Shown here one piece after another: positions 1 through 11,179 of a stretch of DNA of 64,000 nt (its first letter is position 1; each line of letters opens with the position of its first letter). The notes below the pieces were generated by a model that saw nothing but the letters and a program-made list of their open reading frames with translations, had not been told where the DNA came from and ran no database searches. This DNA comes from Neoceratodus forsteri (Eukaryota > Chordata > Ceratodontiformes > Ceratodontidae), in NCBI GenBank assembly GCA_016271365.2, contig CM057449.1:1568000501-1568064500 (forward strand), given 5' to 3'. The position numbers were made by a program, and so were the translations under genes.

Positions 1-70
1 GTGCAGCCCCCCTCACTCTTCCCAGGCAGAGGATAAGATCTCTGCTGGGATGAGGAGCCAGTGAGCAGGT

Positions 71-166
71 GCCGTGGCTCAATGGGATGAGCCACAGGCA
101 GCAAGGGAGGCAGTGTGTCTGTAGACTGGGTTTCGATTCCCAGTCCTAGATGCAAGACATTTTTTA
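71..166 (+). mobile_element. tRNA-derived SINE head (tRNA-like, Pol III promoter boxes)
   Basis: A box-A-like stretch (tggctcaatggg) is followed about 50 bases later by a box-B-like stretch (ggtttcgattcc), which lies in a 6 bp stem (actggg/cccagt) that looks like a T arm. A run of T follows near 159, as at a Pol III stop. The T loop has 8 bases instead of 7 and the two ends do not pair as an acceptor stem, so this is not a working tRNA gene. A SINE head or tRNA pseudogene is the likely reading. Confidence 0.35.
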
Positions 167-2400
167 ATTTTTCCCACTTTTGTGTTATTATAAGTGCTAA
201 CCCCTCCACTGGGAGTTGGTTATTTAAGGTGGGGGGATTTGGGGTGCAGGTCCCTGTAATGGGGTGCAGGGGGTCAGAGCCCCCCACAAGACGTACCGCA
301 ATCCCTTTGGCAATATACCACGCTGTATTGGCACCACGTTATATTGCTGTGCTGTAATGTCTTACAACATTATGACCCCATGCCATTTTTCTGGGGATGG
401 ACAGCAGGTGGTATTGTACAATCTAGCTAATGCAGGGCTGGGGCTTTGTTTTAGATTTCCTTTCCTGAGAAACTTGCTTTTCTCTTTTTTCATTACAGTA
501 TCTTGTTTAATTTTGCCATCTTCTCTACCAATGGCCTCCACTCCTCAGCATCACACTCACTGCCAGTAAGACCCACTTTCAAGCTCCTTAATTCATTGTC
601 CTCCTCTCATGCATGTGTTTCACCATGCTCCAGGTCTGAACTTAAGTATAAGGAAATTAGGAACTTGCCTTGGGTGCCCATTGTAAGAGGGCACCAAAAA
701 GATGTATTCAGCATTTGTTTGTCCTTTTTCCCACTGAGTGTTTGTGTTTCAATTTTTTTTATGCAAAGATTCTGTTGTCAAAGTCCTGGGGGAGAGGGGA
801 GGGAGAATTCTCTTCTTAACTATGATCCAATAGGACATTAGTGCCTGACCACATGATGTGAGCCACTGAGCAGACATGTACTTCTCAGTAGAGTGGCACT
901 AGTGATGGTCTGATCTTATGCAAAATGTAGTTGCCATTTTGGCACAATTTCCATGCTTCATGACTGCACAGTAGCAAGATGGGTTGGTGAGTTAGGCAGC
1001 TGGAGGGCGACATGAGAGTGATGACCCTTACCCTTACTTGGACTCCTCCTTGACCTCAATGGCTACACCAGGCACAGATCTGGACTCTGTGGAGGAGAGA
1101 ATACTGATGCCATCCATGTGCCCTGTCTGGAGCAGAGCAGTACAGCACAACTCATCTCTCACCCTCTGTCCTCTCCCATCGGGGAAGTATCAGTGAATTA
1201 CTAATCAAACATCACCTCTTCTCAGACAGACCCCACAGAAGGTACAGTATTCATTTTGTATCTGTATTACAGTCCTTATCTGACTATCCAGATAGTATCC
1301 CAATCATTTCCGCTTCTCAGACCAGACTCAAATAAACCACAGGTGTGTACAGTAGAAACAAATTACAGGTAAATATTTAAATTTTGAAAAACTTATTGTT
1401 TTGCCTAAATTGTCCTTGCCAAAAAAATGTAATGCCTAGTGACTCTGATACAGACATGAGATATGTGTGTGGGGTAGTAATGTTGTGCAGCGAGGCCACC
1501 TTTTTAAAGTCTGCATAAGGGCACCGCATACTCTAAGGTCGGCCCTGCCATGCCCCTTCTCCTTTTGTGCTTCCCCCTCCCCTACCTTCCATGCCTCTGC
1601 TTCTGTCCCCTACCCTTCTGACAGTCTTACTTCCATCTCCACCTCTTCACTGACACTAGCCCTTACAAGCTAGTTTATTGCTACTCACTTCACTTTGTAG
1701 AACTGTGGTATCAATGTGTACCTCACCTCCTCTCAGGAACAACTGGAATCTTTCTTCAGCTGTTCAAGCTTCTCCAGTCACAAATGCTTTTGATGTTCCT
1801 GTTATGTCATCCATTGAGTTAAATCTGCATTCATCTACCCTATATACCTATATACCCTACCCAATATATATGGTACTATATATACCCCCTACCCAATATT
1901 TCCTGAGGTCACACCATGAGACAAGCAATTTGTTGTTCAGTGTGCCCTCCTGGTGAAACATTTCAATAAATAAATAAAACCCTGACACTTTTTCTGTTTT
2001 AGATACCACGGCCAGGATATTCAGACTGCACCAGGCAGTGGCACAAGCCTGGGCACAGCACAACTGTGATGCACTGGGGCCAGGTCCAGTTGATATTCAA
2101 TGGGGATGCATCATGGTGCAGCACTGTTGAATAAGGCATGGTCAGTGCACAAACTGTGCATGGTACAATGGCACTGTGCCAGCGCAAGCCACAGAGAGGG
2201 AGCACGGGGATGTGCCAACGCAAGTGAAGTTGCGCTAGGTGCTTCACCTGGGCTAATCAGCAGGGGGCATGCAAATGAGGCAATAATATATGCATGACAC
2301 AAATGGGGACATTTGCTTGTCATTATGGCCCCATTTGCATGCCTTGCGAAGGGCAGCCCGGTGACTTGCGCCTGGCGCCCTGCACAGCATGACATGTGCT
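167..2400. other. Unassigned sequence, no gene seen
   Basis: No open frame here resembles a protein family. The part from about 2,000 to 2,400 has the same character as the outer right flank of the following palindrome (repeated gcgcaagcc/gtgccagtgcaac-type stretches, 3,600-3,740). It may be a decayed outer part of the same element, but I could not align it reliably. Confidence 0.5.
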
Positions 2401-2464
2401 ATGGAGATACCAGGGCATCCCCTGCCCAGTAGCCACTATCATGCAGTATATGTTTATAAGGAAA

Positions 2465-2675
2465 TTCTTGGTAGTCAAGTGGCTCTCCAGTCCCCAATTT
2501 CCTGATATGTATGATATATGACCATCCCTGGTGGTCTAGTGGTCCTCTCTCCCACCTGAGTCTCCGATTCTCCCAATAAATGACAATATAAAGTCCCTGG
2601 TGGTCTAGTGGAACCCCCTGCCTGTTGCCACGATCATGGTAAAATCCATAATGGAATGCCCTGGTGATCCAGTGG
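2465..2675 (+). repeat. Tandem tRNA-Glu 5'-half modules, left arm (4 copies)
   Basis: Modules begin at 2,465, 2,525, 2,594 and 2,658, so the period is 60-69 bases. The best copies read tccctggtggtctagtgg, which is identical to the first 18 bases of eukaryotic tRNA-Glu (acceptor strand plus D-arm start, carrying box A). The rest of each module keeps only a box-B-like trace (gattctccc or gattcccc in the right arm). The identity to tRNA-Glu is from general knowledge of that tRNA; the repetition is seen directly. Confidence 0.6.
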
Positions 2676-3084
2676 CACCTCCCACCCTCCCACCCACACA
2701 GAACCCCTTGCCTGCCCTACTCCCCAACCTCCTGTCATCAGTGGGCAGCAGCATCCCACCTGCACACTGCCCAGCTGCCCGCCAAATGAAAGGTACAGTA
2801 TGGGCTGTATGTCCATTAGTCCCCGGTGTGGACCAATGGGCTTGCAGGCTTGGCTGTAGATCAGTCCCAAATCTGTGAGTGACCCATTCACAGATTTGGG
2901 ACTGTCTAGTACAGTATGCCCTGTAAGCCCATTGGTCCACACCAGGGACCAAAGGGCTTACAGACCATACTGTACCTGTCATTCGGGTGGGTGGCTGGGT
3001 GGTGTGTGTGGTGGATGCTGCCACCCACCAATGATGGGGAGAGCGGGTGTGCAAGGGGTTCTTGTGGGTGGAGGGGTGGGGGTG

Positions 3085-3357
3085 CCACTGATCACCAGGG
3101 CATTCCATTACAGGATTTTACTGTGATCACGGCAATGGGTGGGGGGGGTTCTACTAGACCACCAGGGATGTCATATTGTCATTTATCGGGGAATCAGGGA
3201 CTCAGGTGGAAGGGGCGGACCACTAGACCACCAGAAATGGTCATGTATCATACATATCGGGGAATCAGGGACTGGGGAGGCCACTAGACTACTAGGGATT
3301 TCCTTATAACCATATACTGCACGATTGCAGGCAGGGGTTCCACTTGACCACCAGGGT
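3085..3357 (-). repeat. Tandem tRNA-Glu 5'-half modules, right arm (5 copies, inverted)
   Basis: Inverted copies of the 18-base module lie at 3,085, 3,151, 3,220, 3,281 and 3,340. Spacing matches the left arm, so the array was duplicated as an inverted block rather than built up independently on each side. Confidence 0.6.
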
Positions 3358-3789
3358 TGTGAGTGCTTGCAGATGGTGTTCTGGGCAGGCAGGTGGCCAC
3401 TCACAGCTGGGCTGCTGTGTTGCACCCTGCAATACAGCAGCCTACCCGTGGGTGGCTGGGATTTGTTCCTACTCTGCACAGACTCAATTTTGAGCCCTTC
3501 TATGTGGCACAGTGCAGGGGTGTGCCTGCATGCATGCCACACATCCCAGGCTGAATATTGGGATGGGCCACATATGCATGGGCACGTCCCCTGCATCTGT
3601 GCTGCATACATTATCATTGCACCCCTGCACATCAGGATTTGCACTGCGCCAGACAGCCTTCTCAATATCCCACTGGGGCACAATGTGGGGTTGCACTGGC
3701 ACAACTCCATTGCGCCAGGTGCAACCCCTTTGAATGTCTGGGCCCACATCTTTATACAACTAATCTGCTTGTTGTTGTCCATGAATATT

Positions 3790-6490
3790 AACTTCTTCTA
3801 TTTTTTATTTTGAAAATACTGAATTACTTAAAATTTTGGCTTGCATATTAGTTAACGGTCAACAAGCTTGTATGCTCAACTATTTTAAATGACAAACAGA
3901 ACTCTCACCCTCATATTTAACTTCTAAATATCGATATAAAATGCTTTAAACTACAACATTTGTGTTAGGTCAGAAACATTTATGTTCTAGCGTGTATTGG
4001 TTTCTCTGTTTACAGAGCTACTTTTACCAGGTAGTTTTCAGTTAAACAGAATTGATTTTGGCTGTGATACTGTGAGTCTTCATTATCCGTATCTATGAAT
4101 AGCTCAGGCTTGTATTTAAACCCATTGGTTTTAAATCACTTTTACATTTTGGTGAGCTGCAACATTATGCCTTATTTTTATGGAATACAGTTGATTCCTT
4201 TATCGAAGCATAAATTGCAATTTCAAAAATAAATTGAAAACCCTACAAATCTCCATTATTCCAGTTAATAAGAATGCTAATAGTAGGTATCAGTGTGCTA
4301 CCCTAATATGCAAAATAGTTTTTGATCCTGGCTGACATTTGCCTGATGCTCACCTTCTATAGCTCCAGCTCCAGACAGATTTGGCCCATAACACATGCTC
4401 TGGGATAATTTTCCTAGAGTGAGAAGCAATTCCTTCTTGCACTTAATTCCTTTTGGTGTAGATTTGCTATTTGAACATTAAGCCACCATGGATCACTACT
4501 GAAGTGTAATGTAAACCAAATATAAATTTTGAAAAAAAAAGTTAATGTTACTGTTAGGATTCAACGCTTTGTTTCTTAAGTTAAATGTAAAATTATTTGG
4601 TGTCTGCTAAAATTTGAGTCCTGGTCTTCTGAGTCATAGGTAACTGACAGATCTGCTGTGACATGAAGCTGCACTTGAGTCAGCGAGAGGATTAAAGTGG
4701 AGTAAAGGCTAAATCACAACTTATAAAGATGGCAGCTGAGGTTCCAATCCTAGTAGTAGCATATACAGTATATTATAAATTTCAGTATCTAAAACACAGA
4801 AAGTTTCCAGCAGGAACATGTCATGGTACTGTTTCTTTTTGCAGAGTGCAGTCAGGTTCAACTTAGAAAAAGATTTGCAGATTGGAAGTGCTTGGTCTCA
4901 ACCTAAGTTAAACTTGGTGAAAGAATTTTAATTTTCAAAACATGTAAATTAGTTGAGTGCTAAGCTTCGTGAATTCTCTACTAAAGCTGATACAGTGTCA
5001 GCCAGAGAGAAGTAGCAATGTATCTGGATACAATATGTCACTGCGACATATCATTCATTTAATAGGATTTCACAGTAATATTTCTGGACATACAGTATTG
5101 CTAGTTATCCCTAATTGCCATTGTATTTCAGTAGACATAATTTTAGCAAGTCTGTTATCAACTATGCCTTTACTATGGAATTGTAACTCTGGATGAGCTA
5201 TAGCATGGCAGACAAAGAACTTACCACTGAGCCAATAGGTGGTACATTAATTTCCAGGCTTCAGAGATGAGGTTTGCTACCTCAGCCTGTATAGAAAGTT
5301 CACTCAGGAGTGTAAATGCAATGTGAAATGGTCCTTCCCATATTCAACCACCTGGTCTTTGGTTTGTAATGCCATGCTACAGTACACTGAAGTAGACGTA
5401 ACTTTCTTTGGTGTAGAGATAACGTCATATACCTACTGTAGGTATCTGGCATCCCAAGCTACTGTACAGTTTAGGTGACAAGAAAGATTCCTGTGACAAA
5501 CATCCAGTGTTTATATTTTATTTTCATTACTTACTGTTAGACATGTGTTGTTATAATAAAACATAATGTAATAATCCATAGTTAAAACTAGGATTTCTTA
5601 ACATATCACTTTATACTAAAAAATCTTCACCCAGTAAATTATGTGCATAATTCCAAGGAGAGAGTAAAAAAGAATTATAAAAGCCCATTTGGGTTGGATG
5701 TGCTTAGAATCCTTAGATAATGCAGAACTATATCTGAATGTAAATGTGTGGTTAACCCAGGGCAAGTGGTTCAGGTCTGGTTACCTATATCCCTCCTTGG
5801 CAGGGTGCCTACCTGAACTAATAGTTTGTAGTATACAAGCCTCTGCTAGGATTATTTGTTTCTGTATGTATTTTATTGATTTCAAGTTTGATAAGCAGGA
5901 TAAATAAGCTAGCCATGGCTCATTCCAAGTGTGGCTCAAGGGAAGGTTTTCATGAGGAAGTGATACAGCAATAGCAAATATAGTGACAACAACAGGTGCA
6001 TGTACAGGAACAAGAAAAAAGAAAATTACAAGTAATGAATTCCAGAAATATAAACACCATGCAAAAAATAGACAAAGCACATATGTTGCAGGAGTACTAA
6101 GCAGGATCTGAGAGAGGAATTCCGGGCCTCGAGAAAAGTTCAGACTCTGGGGCCCCTATGCAGCTGTGTACAGTAGCATGCCAGGTGGCCAGGGCCCCGG
6201 GAATTATCCCCAGCTCCCCCACACTCTCATGGGCCCTGGTACTAAGGATGAAAACTAGGGGAGCGTGCAGTCAACAAAAAGCAAGATGCCTGTTACAAAA
6301 TTGTGGGGATATAAAAGTACATACTGTAATTACAGGTTTGGGTAGGTGGTTAAAAAGTGTCAGGAAGGACAGGGGTGAAGAGAGCAGGAGTAGTTGTAAT
6401 GATAGAGAAAGAAAAAGATGGCTAGTTGTAGAGTCATGCTTTTGAGATGTGGGCTAGTAGGAGTGGTTTGAGATTAGAACTCTGTCACCT
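3790..6490. other. AT-rich unassigned sequence
   Basis: About 2.7 kb with no recognisable transposon protein, tandem array or RNA gene. Open frames are short and unlike known proteins. Confidence 0.5.
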
Positions 6491-6492
6491 GC

Positions 6493-7038
6493 TTAAAGGG
6501 ACACTGTCAGTCTTTTGTACATCATATTATTTCCAGTTATAACCCACTTTTTATGATTGTGTGCCTTCTCTAAAAAAAATATTGATGTTGCTGGTTGTAT
6601 TATCTGTCATCTTGTTAGTACAACTGACATAACATGGTAACAGTGCAATTATACCCAACCTTGTTTCATTTTAAATCATTGATCAGCTCACAATGCATAA
6701 TTCCTTACAATTAGGAACACTCCCACATAATGTAGTAGCTCATGATGCATTAGTCTCCTGTCCTCTCCTCCCACTGTATTATGAGTTGCCAGACTGTGTT
6801 GGGGTGCTCCCAAGTCCAGGAAAGATGCAGTAACAGTTAATCAAGGAATGTAAGCAAAAACATTTTTGTATGATAACAACAGTATGATGGGCAGTCTGTT
6901 TTTCACTTAAAAAAAAAAAGGAGTCAGAATCAAACAGCCAGCTACATCAACAATCTTTATAGAATGTAAGTAATCATAAAATGTGTTTTTAAATTATGAA
7001 CAATGTTATGCCTAAGGGGGGTTGACAATGTCCCTTTG
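6493..7038. mobile_element. MITE with AAAGGGACA terminal inverted repeats (Kolobok/T2-like)
   Basis: The left end reads ttaaagggacactgtca and the right end is the reverse complement of aaagggacattgtca, giving inverted ends of about 15 bases, 546 bp apart. The left end sits in TTAA, the target site of Kolobok (T2) and piggyBac elements; the right-hand TTAA has decayed to ttga. There is no coding capacity, so this would be a non-autonomous element. Assignment to Kolobok is an inference from the TTAA and the AAAGG start. Confidence 0.6.
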
Positions 7039-7380
7039 ATAGGTTTTGCTCTATATTCTTTATCACAGGAGCTGCCATTGTCTTCAGCATAGTTTGATCA
7101 TACACTGGTTATGCCTTGGCTTATTAGACAAAGGACTAGAGGTTCAAATCCAGAAAGATATTCAACTTTGTTTCTATTTTCAGAAATATACTATGATCCA
7201 AATCCTGACAAGGAATTGTACATGTTTGTCATTTTGTTTGATTGGGATTTCATTACAGTGGTGATTCTTGGTGGTATGGAGTGGCAATAGTAAATTCTGT
7301 CTAGAAAATCTAGCCCTCGTGGCCATGTGGCCTGAAAAGTAACAAAAAATAGAAGAGTTCTGCGCCCACAAATCCAAATG

Positions 7381-7913
7381 ACTGTGTGACAGGTAAGAAC
7401 AATAAATCCACTGAAGCAGAGCATTGTGGGATAATCAATATTTATTCATGTGCCCAGCCTGAAAACTTCATTACCAACATTTTGCCAGATAACCAGCATT
7501 CTCAAGGCAAGTCAGGATCTGGATACAGAGTTATAGGAGCGTTTAATTTCATTAATATATCTTACTATTATATTTCACTTTCCCTTGCATAAATTATTTT
7601 ATTGATTTGCTAATCTAACCCTCGCAGGGCCACGGACAGATATATGTTCTAATTCTGTTGTCAGCCTAAGGGCTAATTTTATTTTCCCTTTCTTTAATCT
7701 AGGGGTGTGACTCTGGGTGTGTTCTCCTTCATGACTCCCTCACCCTTCTGTGGAGAGCCCAGAAAGAGCACAGAAGGGTGAGGGAGTCATGCAGGAGGAT
7801 ACACCCTGAGTCATGCTCCTAGATTAAAGAAAGAAGTAAAAAATGAGATGAGCAAATCAAAAAAGTAATAATTTGTGCAAGTGGGTTTATTGCCCTTACC
7901 TGTCACACAATAG
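7381..7913. mobile_element. Inverted-repeat MITE with an interrupted left arm
   Basis: The outer ends (7,381-7,411 and 7,882-7,913) are inverted copies of about 31 bases containing gtgtgacaggtaag and aataaa.ccac. The inner arms start at 7,584 (cttgcataaatta) and end at 7,881, closing on a stem around 7,766 that contains gggtgagggagtcatg on the right and its complement on the left. On the right the outer and inner repeats are contiguous. On the left they are separated by about 172 bases (7,412-7,583), and there is about 70 bases of extra sequence near 7,611-7,680. Confidence 0.65.
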
Positions 7914-8237
7914 AAAATTGTATTTAAAAAAAAAACCCTTAGTTAAGAGCAACAATTTGTGTAAGTAGAAAATGTTCCTGTCAGGACAAGATGTTTCAGA
8001 TAGGGATATTTTATGTCATGTTTATTAAACTTGAACCTGAGTCTGAACAAAGAGAAGTCCCTTTTCTGTGCAAACATATCAGATTACATAGTGGGGGGGG
8101 GGGGCAATTTCATTACATGTACTGTATAACAGACTTTGATAAATGTAGCAACAAACACTATTGGCTCCAGCAAAGTCCTGTTTTAACCATTAGAATATAG
8201 TCGTATAGTTTAGATGTGTATATCACAAAGTAAAAGG

Positions 8238-8790
8238 TTTTTTTTTAATTTAATTTTTATTTACTTTTCACTTTTTAAATACAAACCGTACAATATAACA
8301 AGTAATACAGTACAACACATAATAATGCTGCATTATTACAGAGATATAATAAACATGTTGACACATTTTTTTCCCTTTAAGTTAGCATAACAATAAATTA
8401 TGTTTGTTGTTTAAGGCTTTAAATGACTTACATTCATGGTACAAAGTTGGTGTACTTATTCAGTTCATACATGACCCATCTTCTCCATAATATTTCAAAT
8501 TTTGGTAGGTTTTGAGTTATTTGAGCAGTTAGTCTTCCCATATTATAGATGTCCCTCATTACCCCATTCCATATTTCTATAGTTAATGGTTTATTAGTTA
8601 ACCAATTCTTTGTAATAGCCTTTTTAGCTGCCAACATACATATTGTTAATAGTTTCCTTATTTCTATTGCTCTAAACCCTAAAGGCATGACTAACAATAA
8701 AATGGTTCTTTCTGTGAGAGTTAAAATGTCTGTGGAAATTGTACCCATTGTGGGAACTGGAGTCTTAACTGTCTGTTCCAAACTACAGCT
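8238..8790 (-). mobile_element. L1 (Tx1-type) LINE 3' fragment
   Basis: A 5'-truncated LINE on the minus strand whose T-rich left edge (8,238-8,275) is the reverse of an A-rich 3' tail. The coding part is described in the next entry. No clear target-site duplication was found. Confidence 0.65.
8434..8781 (-). pseudogene. L1 ORF2 C-terminal fragment
   Basis: An open stretch of about 115 codons ends in ILWRRWVMYELNKYTNFVP. It has the same layout as the end of the large L1 fragment at 39,131-40,411 (EIRWLKWVMHISLQDPHFVP), including a middle segment rich in AAKKAITKNW against AKKAIICHWG. This is the region after the reverse transcriptase domain of L1 ORF2. The fragment has no catalytic part and no start codon of its own. 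Confidence 0.65.
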
Positions 8791-9033
8791 CCTTTACCAT
8801 TAAATTGCAAAAGGTTAACTGCTTCAGTCTTGCACTTACATTTAACCCTTAAACCATTATATCCTTTGATCTGTGTGAGAGGAGAGGATTGTGGGATACA
8901 ACAGTCCACCTGAGACAGTCATATCCCCTTGTACAGTACTGAAATTATAATCCTGAATTTGTAACATCACAAAAAATCGTAACGCTAGCAGTTTATGATT
9001 TCACAAATGCAGAACTATGATGTTGTTGCTTGC

Positions 9034-9065
9034 AGTACGTTGGTACGTACGTTGGTACGTACGTG
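9034..9065. repeat. Short GTACGT-rich repeat
   Basis: The 12-base unit ggtacgtacgtt is repeated nearly three times. Each unit contains the self-complementary GTACGTAC core, so the array can form hairpins. It also has an unusually high CpG density for this window. Confidence 0.6.
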
Positions 9066-9115
9066 GTTTATGAGGGACACATCTTTTATTTAATGCAAAG
9101 AACCTTCAATAAGTA

Positions 9116-9266
9116 AGCAATAACACATGGCGGAGTGTGAATTAAACTATATCACTGCATACCCCAGGTGTTGCTGTGAGGCACAAGGTCATTGGTTGAG
9201 TGCCTAACAACACACCAGGGGCATGCAGTGATATAGCTTAACACAAACCCTGGAATGTGCTATTCC
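9116..9266. mobile_element. Palindromic MITE, family P copy 1
   Basis: The left arm (9,116-9,184) and right arm (about 9,200-9,266) are inverted copies; the best part is actatatcactgcat against atgcagtgatatagc. The loop side reads gaggcacaaggtcattggtt followed by gagtgcct. The same loop occurs in the elements at 13,487 and 51,045. There is no open frame. Confidence 0.65.
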
Positions 9267-10072
9267 ACTTATAAAATGGATGTTTACAAAACCTGTGACT
9301 ATACATTAAGCAATATCACTTCATGGTCAGATAATCGGTCTCAGCCAATAATAGCTTTCCATTTATTTTATCCACGTTTTACGATAAGCAATATTGGGAA
9401 GAGAAATGCATGAAAGGTAAATGGCTTACTTTTCTAAATGATTATATTAGAGTGAAAGCTGTTCTGACTACAGCTGAAAACTCAGCACAACTACTTTGTA
9501 TAATGTGTAATCCAAACGATTCATACAGTATCTCTCAACCCCTTGCGTCAAACATCAGGGACAAAATCATGGACATATGACCAAAATCATTTATACATTT
9601 TAAGAAAGGTAATATCAGTTCATGAAGCTGCTACAATAACTGGTTTAGATATAAGTGCATTTTATAATGTCAGGAACTGGACTGTAAAACTATTGTCTGG
9701 CATGATTTTATAATTCAAATTTCTACTCATCAGTAGCAAAAAATGTCAAATTGAGGAGAGACAGAGGAAATGTGTAATGCCAAATTAGGAATGTTCCTGA
9801 AAATTAGGAACAGTTGCAAGGTACAGTATGCTTCTTATGGCTTTATAAAGCTTTGCTGCCACTGTTCTAGAGCACCATGGAGTACCTTAATTATGCATGG
9901 GTGCTCAAAGGGCACATTCCAAGTTGGGATGCACAGACACTTAAGTGTAGATATAAGAGATAGTCTTAATGGGATTCCACAGAAGCCACTGCTCACAAGC
10001 TGTTCTGTACAATCTGCATTTACTGTATACTGTTACTATATGTCTGCCATTTGAGGATTTAAACTAGACAGG
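9267..10072. other. Unassigned sequence
   Basis: AT-rich, with no recognisable coding or repeat structure beyond short simple runs. Confidence 0.4.
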
Positions 10073-10142
10073 TGTCTTGCTGGGGATCAAACCAGGGACC
10101 CTTGGGTCCTGAAAGCAGCAGCTGTAACCATTCGGCTAAAGG
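10073..10142 (-). mobile_element. tRNA-like SINE head
   Basis: On the minus strand a box-A-like stretch (tagccgaatggtta) is followed by a box-B-like stretch (ggtttgatccc). The D-arm-like AGC/GCT pairing can be formed, but acceptor ends do not pair. It is probably a tRNA-derived SINE remnant rather than a gene. Confidence 0.35.
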
Positions 10143-10427
10143 AAAATTCCATGTAGATGGAAATTAGACTGTAATTTTAACCTTCCCAGTACTACTGTGC
10201 CTCTTATGGCTAGAGTGCAAGTCTACAACACTATAGGACTATATTATTGTAACTCTTATGTCTGACATCTAGATGGCAGTGCTGTTCACTAACACAACAT
10301 ATACTTAGCCTGTAATGTAAGGATTTGCATTTTTAAGGCTCACTGGTGCATTTGTAGTTGCTTAAGCACTCCAGACCCATTGCTAATTTCTGTTCGGTAT
10401 GACTGTCTCAGTAATGTGGCTATTGTT

Positions 10428-11050
10428 TATTTATTTATTTAAAGATGTTTGACTGGGATAAGCACACCGAGACAGAACTTGTTTCCAGGTGTGGGATGAG
10501 GATGGAGGAGGGGGGGAGAAGGGGTTATAAGACAGAAAATAACAAAACTGAATGCAGATCAATATCTTGTATGGTAAAACAAAACAGTGTAAAACAAAGC
10601 GCTATATGTATGCAGGAAAAACACTAAAGCAAGGCTGTGCAAGAACAACAAATGTCACCAAAGTAATAATTAGCAATATAAGGAAGGGTAGATTCAGTGT
10701 GTGAAAAGTCTGATACAAGTGCAATAAAGACTGACAGTTAGTGAAAATTGAGAATGACGAGGGTTGTATAAAAATGAGCATGACAAGAGGTTAGCTACAG
10801 TTTCAGGCAGCGGCATGGTGCACACAAAACAGAGGCCTGATAGAGGAAATAGAGGACGAGGAGAGACACGTAGGTAGAGGGAATATATTACAGGAAGTAG
10901 GGACGCAGAAAGAAAAAGCATACTGGCCAGCAGAGGTTTTACAATAATGGATGGAAAAGGAGCAAGCATCAGAGGAGCAGAGAGAGTAGGAGGAAGGGTT
11001 GAAAAACAGTGGGGGAATTCAAGAATGCATGTGACAGACATAACTTAATT
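10428..11050 (-). mobile_element. Decayed LINE 3' region
   Basis: The left edge is (ttta)n followed by a stretch resembling the left edge of the element at 18,085: ttaaa.atgttt.actggga here, ttaagagtttaaccagga there. Both look like inverted LINE 3' ends. The rest is purine-rich on the plus strand with no readable protein. Confidence 0.35.
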
Positions 11051-11054
11051 CTAG

Positions 11055-11179
11055 TGGGGGATAAGAGGAAATAGGCTGTTGGTTAACTAGGATCTGAAGC
11101 TTATCCATTAGGTATGGGAAATGGACAGACTAGGTGGGCCAAGTGGTCCTTATCTGCCATCAAATTTTATGTTTCTATG
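11055..11179 (+). mobile_element. CR1 LINE 3' end, very short copy
   Basis: Only the last ~100 bases of a CR1 are present. They include tgggccaagtggtccttatc and the tail tttatgtttctatgg. The same ctgccatcaa(c)tt.tatgtttctatg ending closes the larger CR1 at 23,406. Confidence 0.7.

Larger units (their letters stand above)
2410..3357. repeat. Long imperfect palindrome (~0.95 kb) of tRNA-Glu-like modules
   Basis: The two halves are reverse complements around a centre near 2,881. The innermost stem is agtcccaaatctgtga (2,863-2,878) against its complement at 2,888-2,903, with a 9-base loop. Four motifs on the left (2,465, 2,525, 2,594, 2,658) mirror four on the right (3,281, 3,220, 3,151, 3,085). 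Their coordinate sums agree within about 3 bases, so the arms are almost free of indels. A ninth motif (3,340-3,357) lies at the right edge. Open frames on both strands here are a by-product of the palindrome. It could be a foldback DNA transposon or an inverted duplication of a tandem array. Confidence 0.8.

Noticed and set aside
2605..3108. 167-codon minus-strand frame with similar plus-strand frames
   Set aside because: It lies wholly inside the palindrome, which creates mirrored open frames on both strands. The residues repeat in step with the tRNA-like modules.
7105..7165. tRNA-like stretch with ggttcaaatcc
   Set aside because: A good box B, but box A is weak and no stems form.
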